A stretch of 64,000 nucleotides of DNA from an uncultured Pelagibacteraceae bacterium (GTDB lineage: Bacteria; Pseudomonadota; Alphaproteobacteria; Pelagibacterales; Pelagibacteraceae): assembly GCA_902582155.1 (NCBI GenBank), contig CACHRI010000001.1, forward strand, positions 137,307 to 201,306, given 5' to 3'. Shown piece by piece: positions 8,352 through 16,795 of the stretch. The translations under genes and the position numbers were made by a program. Under the pieces are notes generated by a model. It saw only the letters and a list, made by a program, of their open reading frames with translations. It had not been told where the DNA came from and made no database searches. The stretch's first letter is position 1. Each line of letters begins with the position of its first letter.

Positions 8352-8627
8352 CTAGAGAGTTATACCCTCCTTTTTTAGCAGTTTTCTCTTAGTTTTAATA
8401 CCACCTTTACCTGAGTATCCTCCTAGTGAACCGTCTGACTTAATCACTCTATGGCAAGGTATTTTGGGAGCATAAGGGTTTTTACCTACTGCATTGCCCA
8501 CAGCACGAGCTGAGTAGGGCCTTTTAATAGCTATAGCTACCTCTTTATAGGTTTTGACCTTACCTTTTGGTATTTTAAGCAAATACTTCCAAACTTTAAT
8601 CTGAAAATCAGTGCCTTTCAGCTTCAT
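8352..8627 (-). CDS. Methylated-DNA-protein cysteine methyltransferase, single DNA-binding domain
   Basis: Taken from the internal ATG at 8627, the protein is 91 residues, only the C-terminal domain of Ogt/MGMT enzymes. It has the helix-turn-helix region VKTYKEVA, the arginine-finger neighbourhood SARAVGNAV, and the active-site motif PCHRV, so the acceptor cysteine is retained, unlike alkyltransferase-like (ATL) proteins. It should repair O6-alkylguanine or flag it for other repair. An upstream start at 8669 would add 14 unlikely residues and lengthen the overlap with the cupin gene; the chosen start still overlaps it by 20 bases. Confidence 0.8.
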   Translation of the reverse strand: MKLKGTDFQIKVWKYLLKIPKGKVKTYKEVAIAIKRPYSARAVGNAVGKNPYAPKIPCHRVIKSDGSLGGYSGKGGIKTKRKLLKKEGITL

Positions 8628-9009
8628 TTTGATATTTTGAACTTGTTTTACTAGAGTGGTGGGGCCCAACCAGCATAATAGTCCACGCAGGCTTATTATC
8701 CTTTAGTTTAAGGCTATGTTTATCCGTGTTTTTTCTAAAACCAATGTATCCAGGACCTCTCCAAAAAGTACCTTTATCAGTAGTTTCCCAATAACCACCT
8801 TTTAAAATGATTGTTATATAAGACCAGTAATGGTCGTGTAAATCTCCTCTATCTTCCTTGAGTATCTTATGTATTAAAATATTGAATGGAAACCATTTAG
8901 GCCTTTTTCTAAATAAAACATAATACCTAATCATAAATGGTTCTGCTTTATCGTAATCTGGCCAACTTGGCCCTCTATCTAAAATAACTCTTTTCCTACT
9001 CTCAAACAT
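8608..9009 (-). CDS. Cupin-like protein with HDH motif, unknown function
   Basis: 133 residues. A DLHDHYWSY stretch near residue 57 resembles the metal-binding HxH of cupins, followed by IILKGGYWE and a GPGYIGF turn, then DKHSL with a possible third ligand. This is consistent with a small single-domain cupin, of a sort I associate with marine phage and bacterial genomes. No signal peptide. It overlaps the methyltransferase downstream and is preceded by a 54-residue membrane peptide 3 bases upstream, so all three probably form one small operon. Reaction unknown. Confidence 0.6.
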   Translation of the reverse strand: MFESRKRVILDRGPSWPDYDKAEPFMIRYYVLFRKRPKWFPFNILIHKILKEDRGDLHDHYWSYITIILKGGYWETTDKGTFWRGPGYIGFRKNTDKHSLKLKDNKPAWTIMLVGPHHSSKTSSKYQNEAERH

Positions 9010-9012
9010 GAT

Positions 9013-9177
9013 TTAATCAATTAATAAGGCTATTATTAATAGAATTCCAACTATTAGAATTGCTACTCCCGTTGTTAAAGTTAAATTTCTACTTTTGTTT
9101 TTTAGTTTTTCCCAACGATACATTAAAAAAAATGCTACGATCGGAACCGATAGTCCTAAAATAATATATTTAAGCAT
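9013..9177 (-). CDS. Small two-helix membrane protein (54 aa), unknown
   Basis: An ATG at 9175-9177 opens a 54-codon frame ending in TAA at 9013-9015. The peptide has two hydrophobic stretches, MLKYIILGLSVPIVAFFLMY and, after a basic loop WEKLKNKSRN, VAILIVGILLIIALL, giving a hairpin with a cytoplasm-like charged loop. It ends 3 bases before the cupin start codon, the spacing of a co-translated gene. No family recognised. Codon use is like the neighbours and the frame is hydrophobic in exactly two blocks, which supports a real gene over chance. Confidence 0.55.
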   Translation of the reverse strand: MLKYIILGLSVPIVAFFLMYRWEKLKNKSRNLTLTTGVAILIVGILLIIALLID

Positions 9178-9199
9178 TAAATTATTTTATCTTATTTGC

Positions 9200-9253
9200 T
9201 TGACTTCTAAAATAAGTTATTATATTACTAATGATAATTAATTGTTATCGATA
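9200..9253 (+). promoter_or_regulatory. Putative promoter and operator-like palindromes upstream of the recombinase
   Basis: TTGACT (9200-9205) and TATTAC (9223-9228) are 17 bases apart, a fair sigma70 promoter. Downstream lie GATAA (9233-9237) and TTATC (9245-9249) as an inverted repeat, and the 8-bp palindrome TATCGATA (9246-9253), itself the centre of an imperfect 18-bp palindrome. These sit between the promoter and the start codon at 9262, where a repressor or the recombinase itself could bind. Function is inferred only from position. Confidence 0.4.
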
Positions 9254-9261
9254 GTAATGAT

Positions 9262-10215
9262 ATGAATGAACTGACAACTGATATAAAAGCTTTACATGAG
9301 GAAACATTAAATAACCTTAAAACCTCTAAAGCTAATAATACTTTGAGAGCTTATAGATCTGATTTTAAAGATTTTGCGGGTTTCTGTGCTAAACATGGCT
9401 TCAAATCAATGCCATCGGATCCCAAAATCGTATCTTTATACTTAACTCACTTATCAAAAAAATCAAAAATTAGCACTTTAAGACGTAGATTAGTGTCGAT
9501 AGGTGTAGTTCATAAATTAAAAGGTCATTATTTAGATACAAAACATCCAGTAATTATTGAGAATTTAATGGGTATAAAACGATTAAAAGGGAGCAAACAA
9601 ATAGGTAAAAAACCTATATTAATCAATCATTTAAAACAAATAATTAATGTAATAAATGAACAAAATATTGAGGAAATTGTAAAATTAAGAAATAAAACAT
9701 TAATACTAATTGGATTTGGAGGTGGTTTTAGACGTACTGAGTTAATATCTATCGATTATGAAGATCTTGAATTCGTTGATGAGGGTGTAAAAATAGCAGT
9801 AAAAAGATCTAAAACAGATCAATTTGGAGAAGGTATGATAAAAGGTCTTCCCTACTTTTCAAAAGAAACTTATTGTCCGGTAACAAATCTTAAAAGTTGG
9901 TTAAGAATTTCAAAAATTAAAAATGGACCGATTTTTAGAAGATTTGCTAAGGGTTCTGCATTAACGCAAAATAGACTTACAGATCAATCAGTGGTTCTTA
10001 TAATTAAAGATTGTTTAAAATTAGCTGGTATAGCAAACACCAATTTCTCTGGTCATAGTTTAAGATCTGGTTTTGCTACTGTGGCCGCAGAAGCAGGAGC
10101 AGATGAGAGAAGCATAATGGCCATGACAGGACATAAAACAACACAAATGGTCAGAAGATATATTAGAGAAGCTAATATATTCAAAAACAATGCATTAAAT
10201 AAAGTTAAAATATGA
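9262..10215 (+). CDS. Tyrosine recombinase/integrase
   Basis: 317 residues with an N-terminal SAM-like core-binding domain (about 10-105) and a C-terminal catalytic domain. All active-site residues are visible: R157 in GGFRRTEL, K184 in RSKTD, H265 and R268 in GHSLRSG, H291 in MTGHKT, and nucleophile Y300 in RRYIREA. It should therefore be an active phage-type or Xer-like recombinase. Its 3' end overlaps an FkbM methyltransferase by 4 bases, at the border of a glycosyltransferase group. No att repeat pair or excision gene is visible, so it is either an island relic or a chromosomal recombinase. Confidence 0.9.
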   Translation: MNELTTDIKALHEETLNNLKTSKANNTLRAYRSDFKDFAGFCAKHGFKSMPSDPKIVSLYLTHLSKKSKISTLRRRLVSIGVVHKLKGHYLDTKHPVIIENLMGIKRLKGSKQIGKKPILINHLKQIINVINEQNIEEIVKLRNKTLILIGFGGGFRRTELISIDYEDLEFVDEGVKIAVKRSKTDQFGEGMIKGLPYFSKETYCPVTNLKSWLRISKIKNGPIFRRFAKGSALTQNRLTDQSVVLIIKDCLKLAGIANTNFSGHSLRSGFATVAAEAGADERSIMAMTGHKTTQMVRRYIREANIFKNNALNKVKI

Positions 10216-10985
10216 TTAAAGACTTAGAGTTCTTATTTAAAAAATTATTTTTTTCTGAAAGTTACTTATTAAAGAAGAGATTAAAAAGAGCTATTAATAA
10301 AGGTTATGAAAAAGAGCTTTTAATTATAGATAAATTTGCAGATAAATCTAAGGATGCTTTAGATGTTGGGGTTTATAGAGGTGTATATTCATACAAATTA
10401 TCTCAGAATTTTAAAAAAATACATTCATTTGAGCCTAATCCCCTTCTATTTCCCTATTTAGAAAAAAATTTAATTAAAATAATTTCAAATGTAAAATTGT
10501 ATAATCTGGCATTATCAAATGAGAATGGTTTTACAGAACTTAAACTTCCTTTAAGATCAAAATCAATTTTTAAGGATAACATAGAAGAATTATTCCAATT
10601 AGGAGCAGCAACTATGCACCCAAATAATAAGATTGATAATTTTAAAAAAGTACCAATTAAAATGAAGAAATTAGATGATGTAGAAATAGGTAATAAAATT
10701 GGACTTATAAAAATTGATGTTGAAGGGCATGAGAAGAATGTGCTTCAAGGAGGAATAGAAACTGTAAAAAGTAATAAGCCTGTTCTGCTTGTAGAAATTG
10801 AGGAAAGACATACGAAAACTTCTATAACAGAAATTATAACTTTTATAAACTCAATTGGTTATAAAGCATTTATATCGAAAGAGAATGATTTAATAGAGAT
10901 AGACAAAGTGAGAGACTTAAAGAAAGAAAACAATTTTTTTTTTCTACCATTAGATCACAAACTAATCCAATCCTCAGGCCAGTAA
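10212..10985 (+). CDS. FkbM-family SAM-dependent methyltransferase
   Basis: 257 residues. The SAM-binding motif I region ALDVGVYRGVYSY, the acidic FEPNP segment and the FkbM signature IKIDVEGHEKNVLQGG are all present. FkbM enzymes methylate hydroxyl groups, often on sugars, which fits the adjacent glycosyltransferases on the opposite strand. It starts inside the recombinase stop (ATGA), an unusual pairing that implies co-expression. Its last 31 bases overlap the end of the convergent GT11 gene. Acceptor unknown. Confidence 0.85.
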   Translation: MIKDLEFLFKKLFFSESYLLKKRLKRAINKGYEKELLIIDKFADKSKDALDVGVYRGVYSYKLSQNFKKIHSFEPNPLLFPYLEKNLIKIISNVKLYNLALSNENGFTELKLPLRSKSIFKDNIEELFQLGAATMHPNNKIDNFKKVPIKMKKLDDVEIGNKIGLIKIDVEGHEKNVLQGGIETVKSNKPVLLVEIEERHTKTSITEIITFINSIGYKAFISKENDLIEIDKVRDLKKENNFFFLPLDHKLIQSSGQ

Positions 10986-11890
10986 TCTTTATTTTTAACA
11001 TTAAGAAACTTAAAAAAATTTGATCTAGGTCTGACAACTATTTTATCGGCATTTTTGGATAACCATGTTCCCCACCAATTAAAAGCCGAAGGAATAACGG
11101 CATAATGTTTGCATTTTGTCATTAAATACAGATCTAAATGCATTTTTTCCACCTCGTCTGATATATTTGAATTGTCAACAAATTTTACATTATCATTTTT
11201 AAAGATATTTTTAAGATTGTTAAAATTATTACTCCATAAATAAAATGATGGGGATTTAAGCTTTTTTTTAAAATATTCTATTGCATTAAATACAAATGAA
11301 ACCTGTTCATCTAAAAAAATTTTTGATTTATTGCGATCTAAATTTGTAATATTGCTAAATTTTTCAGTAAATCTATCTTGTCTGAGACATAAAGAAACTG
11401 CCTCATTATCAATTATGTCATCAAAATATTTATTTTTTTTAAATTCAAGCTTTTTTTTAGGAGTAAAAATATTTAACAAATCTTTTTTATACTTCGAAAA
11501 ATACTTTTCTGACTCAAAATACCCTTCCATATATAAAGTATCTTTATATAGCTGATTAGTATTAATCACATTAAATTCAGTTTCTTTATTTTGATAATAT
11601 TTCTCTAATATAAAGGATTTTTTTTTGAAAAAAGGATCAATCTTTTTTTTAATTTTTCTTCTTAAATAACCACTTATATTCGTAAAATTATCCCGAGAGG
11701 AAGTAATATTATTTGGTATTTCAAAACCATCTAAAGCGTAAGTATAAATATTTTTTCTAGAATTATAAGATGATAGATTATCAAAATAAAATTTTCTTTT
11801 TAATAGTTTAGATGTAGCGTAACCCGCAGCAAACATAAACATTTGATTACCTATATTATTTGATAACCTAATAATTAATTTTTCTTCCAT
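10955..11890 (-). CDS. Glycosyltransferase family 11 (alpha-1,2-fucosyltransferase-like)
   Basis: 311 residues. GT11 motifs are clear: RLSNNIGNQMFMFAAGYA at the N-terminus, a middle SLCLRQDRF segment in place of the common HxRRGDY motif, and the C-terminal SAFNWWGTWL. Known members add fucose or related sugars in alpha-1,2 linkage to lipopolysaccharide O-antigen. The loss of the usual RRGD-like acceptor/donor motif is notable. Very AT-rich, in line with a horizontally exchanged surface-glycan gene. It overlaps the preceding GT9-like gene by 23 bases, so the glycosyltransferases form one transcript. Confidence 0.75.
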   Translation of the reverse strand: MEEKLIIRLSNNIGNQMFMFAAGYATSKLLKRKFYFDNLSSYNSRKNIYTYALDGFEIPNNITSSRDNFTNISGYLRRKIKKKIDPFFKKKSFILEKYYQNKETEFNVINTNQLYKDTLYMEGYFESEKYFSKYKKDLLNIFTPKKKLEFKKNKYFDDIIDNEAVSLCLRQDRFTEKFSNITNLDRNKSKIFLDEQVSFVFNAIEYFKKKLKSPSFYLWSNNFNNLKNIFKNDNVKFVDNSNISDEVEKMHLDLYLMTKCKHYAVIPSAFNWWGTWLSKNADKIVVRPRSNFFKFLNVKNKDYWPEDWISL

Positions 11891-12869
11891 ATTTAAGCAA
11901 TTTTATAATTCTATCAAAAGTTTTGTTTGCATTCTTTCTAGGTATAAGAAATTCATAATTATTTTTATTCGGTTTAAATTCATGAAATGCGTTTTTATAT
12001 TTGTATATATCTTTCTTTTTTTTTATATCACAATTAAATAAATCAATTACTTTTGTATCCTGAAACGTAGCAATTGAAGTAATGCTACCATGCATTGAAA
12101 TCACTAGACTCGCTCTACCTATTAGATTAAAGAATTTTTCACCTTTGATATTAACATAGTGCTTAAAAAATTTATTATTTGAGAATTTATCAGATATAAC
12201 TGAATTTGTATCATGATCATCAATATCATTAGTCAAAACAACATAATGTGATAAATTTAATATCTTTTCTATTAAAAAAATTAAATCTTTAAGACTCCAT
12301 CCAAGCTGTTCAAATTTAACTTTATTATAATGAATTAACAAATATTTTTCTTTGTTCGTCGATTTTTTTTTAATGAAAGAAAAATCACTGTATTTTTCAT
12401 CATTTTGTTTCACTAAATTCATATTTAAATTATAAATTGATTTTCTAATCTTATTTGTTCCCCTGTCATTTATTACATAATATTCTAAAAATCTCCTTAA
12501 AAACTTATTTGGCCTAAAATAATTTTTCTTTTTTACACAAACTCCATAAAAATTTATATTTTTAAAAAGAAATAATATGGGTAATAGAAATAAAAAATAA
12601 CTAGGTTTAAATATATAAACTTCTTTAACGTTATCTTTTAAAAAATTTAAAAAAATGTTTAACTTATCCTTTAAAGAAACTTTTTCTGAAATTATTCTTA
12701 TATTTGTATTATTATATCTAAATAAAAAACTCATGTCTTGATTATATTCAGACAAGTATATTACTATTTCTTTAGTAGGATTCTTATTTATTAAATAATT
12801 AATAGCATTAATACCATGAATTAAATCACCAATTTTTTCATTTTTAAAAACAATAATTTTTTCATTCAT
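11868..12869 (-). CDS. Glycosyltransferase family 9-like (heptosyltransferase-type) protein
   Basis: 333 residues. The N-terminus VFKNEKIGDLIHGINAI resembles the Rossmann start of heptosyltransferases (which have GDxxxxxPxL). A C-terminal ISMHGSITSIATF stretch corresponds to the GT9 donor-binding segment (H-G-x-x-x-x-A). The middle is divergent and lysine/asparagine rich. Probably adds a sugar to an LPS core or O-chain. It overlaps the 709-residue glycosyltransferase upstream by 8 bases and the GT11 gene downstream by 23. Acceptor and donor unknown. Confidence 0.65.
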   Translation of the reverse strand: MNEKIIVFKNEKIGDLIHGINAINYLINKNPTKEIVIYLSEYNQDMSFLFRYNNTNIRIISEKVSLKDKLNIFLNFLKDNVKEVYIFKPSYFLFLLPILFLFKNINFYGVCVKKKNYFRPNKFLRRFLEYYVINDRGTNKIRKSIYNLNMNLVKQNDEKYSDFSFIKKKSTNKEKYLLIHYNKVKFEQLGWSLKDLIFLIEKILNLSHYVVLTNDIDDHDTNSVISDKFSNNKFFKHYVNIKGEKFFNLIGRASLVISMHGSITSIATFQDTKVIDLFNCDIKKKKDIYKYKNAFHEFKPNKNNYEFLIPRKNANKTFDRIIKLLKYGRKINY

Positions 12870-14991
12870 TATGCCATAAAAATTTATTTTTTGCGTTTAT
12901 GTCAAAGGTTTTATTAAGAATAAAATTTGCAACTAAAGTTGAATTAAAATATTTTAAATATTTATCTCGCCCATTTTTTCCAATTTTTTTTCTTAATCTT
13001 TCATCTTGAGAAATTTTAGATATTTTTTCTGATAAATCATCCACATTTTTATAAAATACCATTTCATTATCATTAAAAAAATCTCTGTACCCAGTTTTTT
13101 CATCAATTAATGTTACCAAACCGTTACCTATAATCTGGGTAATTCTATCACTGCTATAATATTTTATCGGCTCGCCCCTACTTAAATTTAATCCCATTTT
13201 AGCATTTGAAATAGTTTTAAAATAATGATCAGCCCATATTGGTTGTACCTTATCAATTCCATAAATATCAAATTTTACATTTTTTGTTTTATCTATTAAT
13301 TTTCTAACAAATAGAGCTCTGTCATCTTTTTTTCCCATTTTGAGTATACCTCTGTGAACTCCATGACTTAAAGCAAAGAAGACATCCATGTTGCAATTTC
13401 TATTGTAGTTTTTTAATGTTTCAAATGAACTATCAGAGGGATTTGGTATAAAATAGTTCATTGTTTTTTTTGATAAAAAATTTAAAGCATCTGGGCTTGT
13501 TGTTAAAAAATTTGCTTCCATAAATTCAGATTTATCTAATATTCTTTTCTTATTTCTTTCAAAATCTGGTCCTTTTTTGTTTAAAGGATCCAAAAACCAT
13601 TGGGACATTTTTAAATTTGGATAGTCATCTCTCAATTCACTGAGTGTGTTAGGTGAGATTAAATCTGCATGTCCAAAAATAATTAGATCTGGCTTAAAAT
13701 TATAACATGTTTTTTTAAGCTTATTGTTTAAACTTTTAGATCCAGAAATATCCTTATAGCTTTTGTAATATTTTTGTATATCTCTATCGCTGAATTCTAG
13801 AATGCTATGTCCAAGTCTTATAAGACCATTATTAATTCTTCTACCGGTATTAAAAAATAATCTTCCGTCATGTCTTTCATTAAAGTTTGTAACATGGAGA
13901 ATTCTTAAAGATAAATTCTTCTTTATGTTAAACAAATTTTTAAATTTTAATTTTTCCTCACGATAAGAATCAATTATTGAGGAAACGAATTTGTGTGTTA
14001 AATAGAAATTTTTTACTGATTTTTTTTGTAATTCTATTCTTTTATTTTTATTTTTTATTAAGTAAACTAAATTTTTATATAAAGATTCAACTGATAAATT
14101 CTTCAGAATTAATCCGTTTGTAATTGTCTCTGGAAGTCCACCTCTGTTACTGATAATTACAGCACAACCAGCAGAAGAAGCCTCTAAACTAGTTCTTCCA
14201 AATGGCTCTTCCCATCTTGAACATACAACTGCTATATTTGATCTTTTGTAAATTTCAATGACCTTATTATGTGGTAAGAAACCATAATTTTTCAATCTTT
14301 TATGACTAAATTCTAATTTATCCCTTTGTTCATCGCCAACTACATTTGCTTCCCAATTAGAAAAGTTTTTAAGCACTTTTAAAACTGCTTTACCAAAAAT
14401 ATCGTAACCTTTAGATTTATTTAATTTACCTACAAATGTAATTTCATTTCTTTTGGCCTGTATATTAACTTTAGTTTTTTTTGCTGATTGAAAAACAACT
14501 AATAATTTGTCACTATTAATAAATTTATCATGCATGCCTTCTAAAAATCTTTTTTTTGACCAATTGCTATTAAAAATTATTTTATAACAATTTTTTAGTA
14601 GAAATTTTCTCTCATTGATTGTTTTAGATCCTGTCATTGTTAGAGGGTCATTATGAAAATATAAAACTAAGTTTCGTTTATCTAATTTAGTAATAATTTC
14701 AGAAAGATAATTTGGTCGATTATGTACTTCAATTAAATCGGAAGGATTAGTTGCTTCTATTTCAATAAATTTATTAACGTATTGTTTGCTTTTACTTTGG
14801 AATTTAAAATTAGATAATGGGATATTAAAATATTTGAATTGAAACTTTTTTTTAAAATGGGTGTTTCCATAAACAATTATATTCTTTTTAAATTTACTTA
14901 TGCTTGCTGTATCTTTGACAAATAAGGAAACTGCTCCTGGATAAATTGGTGAAAAATTTTCTTTATATGGTAATAGTATTGATATTTTCAT
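12862..14991 (-). CDS. Two-domain glycosyltransferase (GT4 domain fused to CgeB-like GT domain)
   Basis: 709 residues, twice the size of a normal GT-B enzyme. Residues 1-345 form a GT4 module with the GKLNKSKGYDIF segment and the donor-site motif SRWEEPFGRTSLEAS. From about 363 a second module starts (LRILHVTNF) and ends with NLSRGEPIKYYSSDRITQII, typical of CgeB/Glyco_trans_1_2-type proteins. Both halves look intact, so it probably catalyses two successive glycosyl additions to a surface glycan. Its start overlaps the GIY-YIG gene stop by 3 bases. Confidence 0.8.
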   Translation of the reverse strand: MKISILLPYKENFSPIYPGAVSLFVKDTASISKFKKNIIVYGNTHFKKKFQFKYFNIPLSNFKFQSKSKQYVNKFIEIEATNPSDLIEVHNRPNYLSEIITKLDKRNLVLYFHNDPLTMTGSKTINERKFLLKNCYKIIFNSNWSKKRFLEGMHDKFINSDKLLVVFQSAKKTKVNIQAKRNEITFVGKLNKSKGYDIFGKAVLKVLKNFSNWEANVVGDEQRDKLEFSHKRLKNYGFLPHNKVIEIYKRSNIAVVCSRWEEPFGRTSLEASSAGCAVIISNRGGLPETITNGLILKNLSVESLYKNLVYLIKNKNKRIELQKKSVKNFYLTHKFVSSIIDSYREEKLKFKNLFNIKKNLSLRILHVTNFNERHDGRLFFNTGRRINNGLIRLGHSILEFSDRDIQKYYKSYKDISGSKSLNNKLKKTCYNFKPDLIIFGHADLISPNTLSELRDDYPNLKMSQWFLDPLNKKGPDFERNKKRILDKSEFMEANFLTTSPDALNFLSKKTMNYFIPNPSDSSFETLKNYNRNCNMDVFFALSHGVHRGILKMGKKDDRALFVRKLIDKTKNVKFDIYGIDKVQPIWADHYFKTISNAKMGLNLSRGEPIKYYSSDRITQIIGNGLVTLIDEKTGYRDFFNDNEMVFYKNVDDLSEKISKISQDERLRKKIGKNGRDKYLKYFNSTLVANFILNKTFDINAKNKFLWHNE

Positions 14992-15236
14992 TTTGCCCGG
15001 TTTTTAATAATATTTCTTAAACCCCTATTCGTCTTTATATAATATTCTCTTAAAATTGCTTGATTTTTTGTTGAGCATTTTTCTTTATAAATAAGCTTCC
15101 ATTTTCTTCCTCTTGTAAATTTTGCACCTTTCCCGCTATTATGAAGCTTGATTCTATTAATTAAATTATTAGTGTAACCTACATAAGTAACCGATTTTTT
15201 CTCCACTGATTTGAGCATATAAACATAAAAGCTCAT
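14988..15236 (-). CDS. GIY-YIG domain protein (UPF0213-like)
   Basis: 82 residues comprising a single GIY-YIG nuclease domain: YVYML and YVGYT (the GIY and YIG elements), NRIKLHNSG with the conserved arginine, and ILREYYIK with the catalytic glutamate. Proteins of this small stand-alone family are widespread; some act on DNA but the physiological substrate is not established. It ends overlapping the glycosyltransferase start and begins 6 bases after the aldehyde dehydrogenase stop. Confidence 0.85.
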   Translation of the reverse strand: MSFYVYMLKSVEKKSVTYVGYTNNLINRIKLHNSGKGAKFTRGRKWKLIYKEKCSTKNQAILREYYIKTNRGLRNIIKNRAK

Positions 15237-15242
15237 TTAAAA

Positions 15243-16682
15243 TTATTTTATGCCTAAGTGTGTATATTTAATGTTTAAATAATCTTTTATAGCCATAGAG
15301 CCGCCCTCTCGACCATAACCAGTTTGTTTTATCCCGCCAAATGGTGCCTCAGGTAAAGCCACAACTCCAGTATTTACAGCAACAGTTCCTGTTTCCATTA
15401 ATTCAGATGCTTTATGTGCTTTTTCTAAATCATTCGTATAAATATAACTAGCAAGTCCCAAATCATTATTATTAGCTCTTTTAACAACATCATCAAAATT
15501 TTTAAAAGATAAAATTGGTATTAATGGACCAAATGGCTCTGTTTTCATTATTGTAAAATCATCTTTAACATTGTCAAAAATTGTTGGCTCATAGTAAAAA
15601 CCTTTATTAAAACCTGAGGGTTTTTTTCCTCCACATAAAATTTTAGCACCTTCTTTTTTTGTAGTTTCAACAAGATCTTCAATTTCATCTAATCTTTTTT
15701 TTGTGGTTAAAGGGCCTAAAGAGACTCCTTCGTCCATTCCGTTCCCAATTTTTAATTTTTTAGTTTTTTCAACCATTAAATTAGTGAATTCCTTTTTTTT
15801 ATTTTCATGAATATAAAACCGACTTGGTGAAATACATACTTGACCGTTATTTCTAAACTTTGCAAACAAAGCTATATCAGTAACTTTTTCTAAATCTACA
15901 TCTTCAAAAACAATAAAAGGAGAGTGCCCACTTAATTCCATAGTAACTCTTTGAACTTTTTCAGCAGCTTTTTTTAATATTAATTTACCAACCCTTGTTG
16001 AGCCAGTTATAGAAACTTTCTTAATTATATCTGAAGATAACAATTGATCTGTAATAAAAGGCGGATCTCCTGATAAAAGATTTATTACTCCAGAAGGAAC
16101 TCCAGACTCATGGCAAATATTAACTAGTTCCATTACTGCACCAGGTGTAATAACATCAGGTTTAACTATAACAGAGCACCCTGCAGACAAGGCTGTTGAT
16201 ATTTTTCTCGATGCTAAAGTAATTGGAAAATTCCATGGAACAAGTGCAGCTACAACTCCAACTGGCTGATAGTAAACATGGATTCTAGTATCAGGTAATC
16301 TTCCTTGCAATGTTTCACCATAAATTCTTTTAGCTTCTTCTGAACTCCATTCAAAAATATCTGCAGCACCTAATACTTCACCTTCACTCTCTTTTAAAGG
16401 CTTACCCACTTCCAATGTAATCCATCTTGATAGTTCATTTTTTTTCTTTTTAATATTTTCAGAAATTTTTCTAATTATTTTTGATCTTTCCCAAGGAGAA
16501 ATGTTTTTCCATATTTCAAATCCTTTTTGTGCTGATTTAAGAGCTAATTCGATATCTTTCTTATTTGCTTTTGAGGCTTTTCCTATAACTTCTTCGCTTG
16601 CTGGATTTAATACTTCGTATGTTTCCCCACTAGAAGATTTAGACCACTTACCATCTATAAATTGACCGAATTTATCATACAT
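15243..16682 (-). CDS. NAD(P)-dependent aldehyde dehydrogenase
   Basis: 479 residues from the ATG at 16682; an upstream in-frame start at 16718 would add a hydrophobic 12-residue leader unlike the family. The cofactor segment VPWNFPIT, the glutamate base in MELSGHSP and the nucleophilic cysteine in NNGQVCISP are intact, and PFGGIKQTGYGREGG closes the C-terminus. Closest in type to succinate-semialdehyde or betaine/aminoaldehyde dehydrogenases, but substrate cannot be fixed. A tRNA-Glu gene lies 38 bases upstream on the same strand. Confidence 0.85.
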   Translation of the reverse strand: MYDKFGQFIDGKWSKSSSGETYEVLNPASEEVIGKASKANKKDIELALKSAQKGFEIWKNISPWERSKIIRKISENIKKKKNELSRWITLEVGKPLKESEGEVLGAADIFEWSSEEAKRIYGETLQGRLPDTRIHVYYQPVGVVAALVPWNFPITLASRKISTALSAGCSVIVKPDVITPGAVMELVNICHESGVPSGVINLLSGDPPFITDQLLSSDIIKKVSITGSTRVGKLILKKAAEKVQRVTMELSGHSPFIVFEDVDLEKVTDIALFAKFRNNGQVCISPSRFYIHENKKKEFTNLMVEKTKKLKIGNGMDEGVSLGPLTTKKRLDEIEDLVETTKKEGAKILCGGKKPSGFNKGFYYEPTIFDNVKDDFTIMKTEPFGPLIPILSFKNFDDVVKRANNNDLGLASYIYTNDLEKAHKASELMETGTVAVNTGVVALPEAPFGGIKQTGYGREGGSMAIKDYLNIKYTHLGIK

Positions 16683-16720
16683 AATGAACAAATATATATT
16701 GAAAAAAAAAATATTCAAGT

Positions 16721-16795
16721 TGGCGGTCCCAAGGGGAATCGAACCCCTCTTTCATGGATGAAAACCATGTGTCCTAACCGATAGACGATGGGACC
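16721..16795 (-). tRNA. tRNA-Glu (anticodon UUC), CCA encoded
   Basis: The minus strand gives a full cloverleaf: acceptor stem GGTCCCA/TGGGACC, anticodon stem-loop CATGG-TTTTCAT-CCATG with anticodon TTC, and T arm GAGGGGTTCGATTCCCC. The 3' CCA is encoded at 16721-16723. The 5' 22 bases overlap the 3' end of recJ on the same strand, so there is no room for a separate promoter outside recJ. Confidence 0.95.

Noticed and set aside
8352-9009. Frameshifted single gene spanning the cupin and the methyltransferase domain
   Set aside because: The two parts belong to different families, each has its own start, and neither lacks its core motifs; they are overlapping genes.
9262-16795. Integration of an island at tRNA-Glu by the tyrosine recombinase
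   Set aside because: The tRNA is complete and 6.5 kb away, and I found no partial copy of its 3' end near the recombinase.
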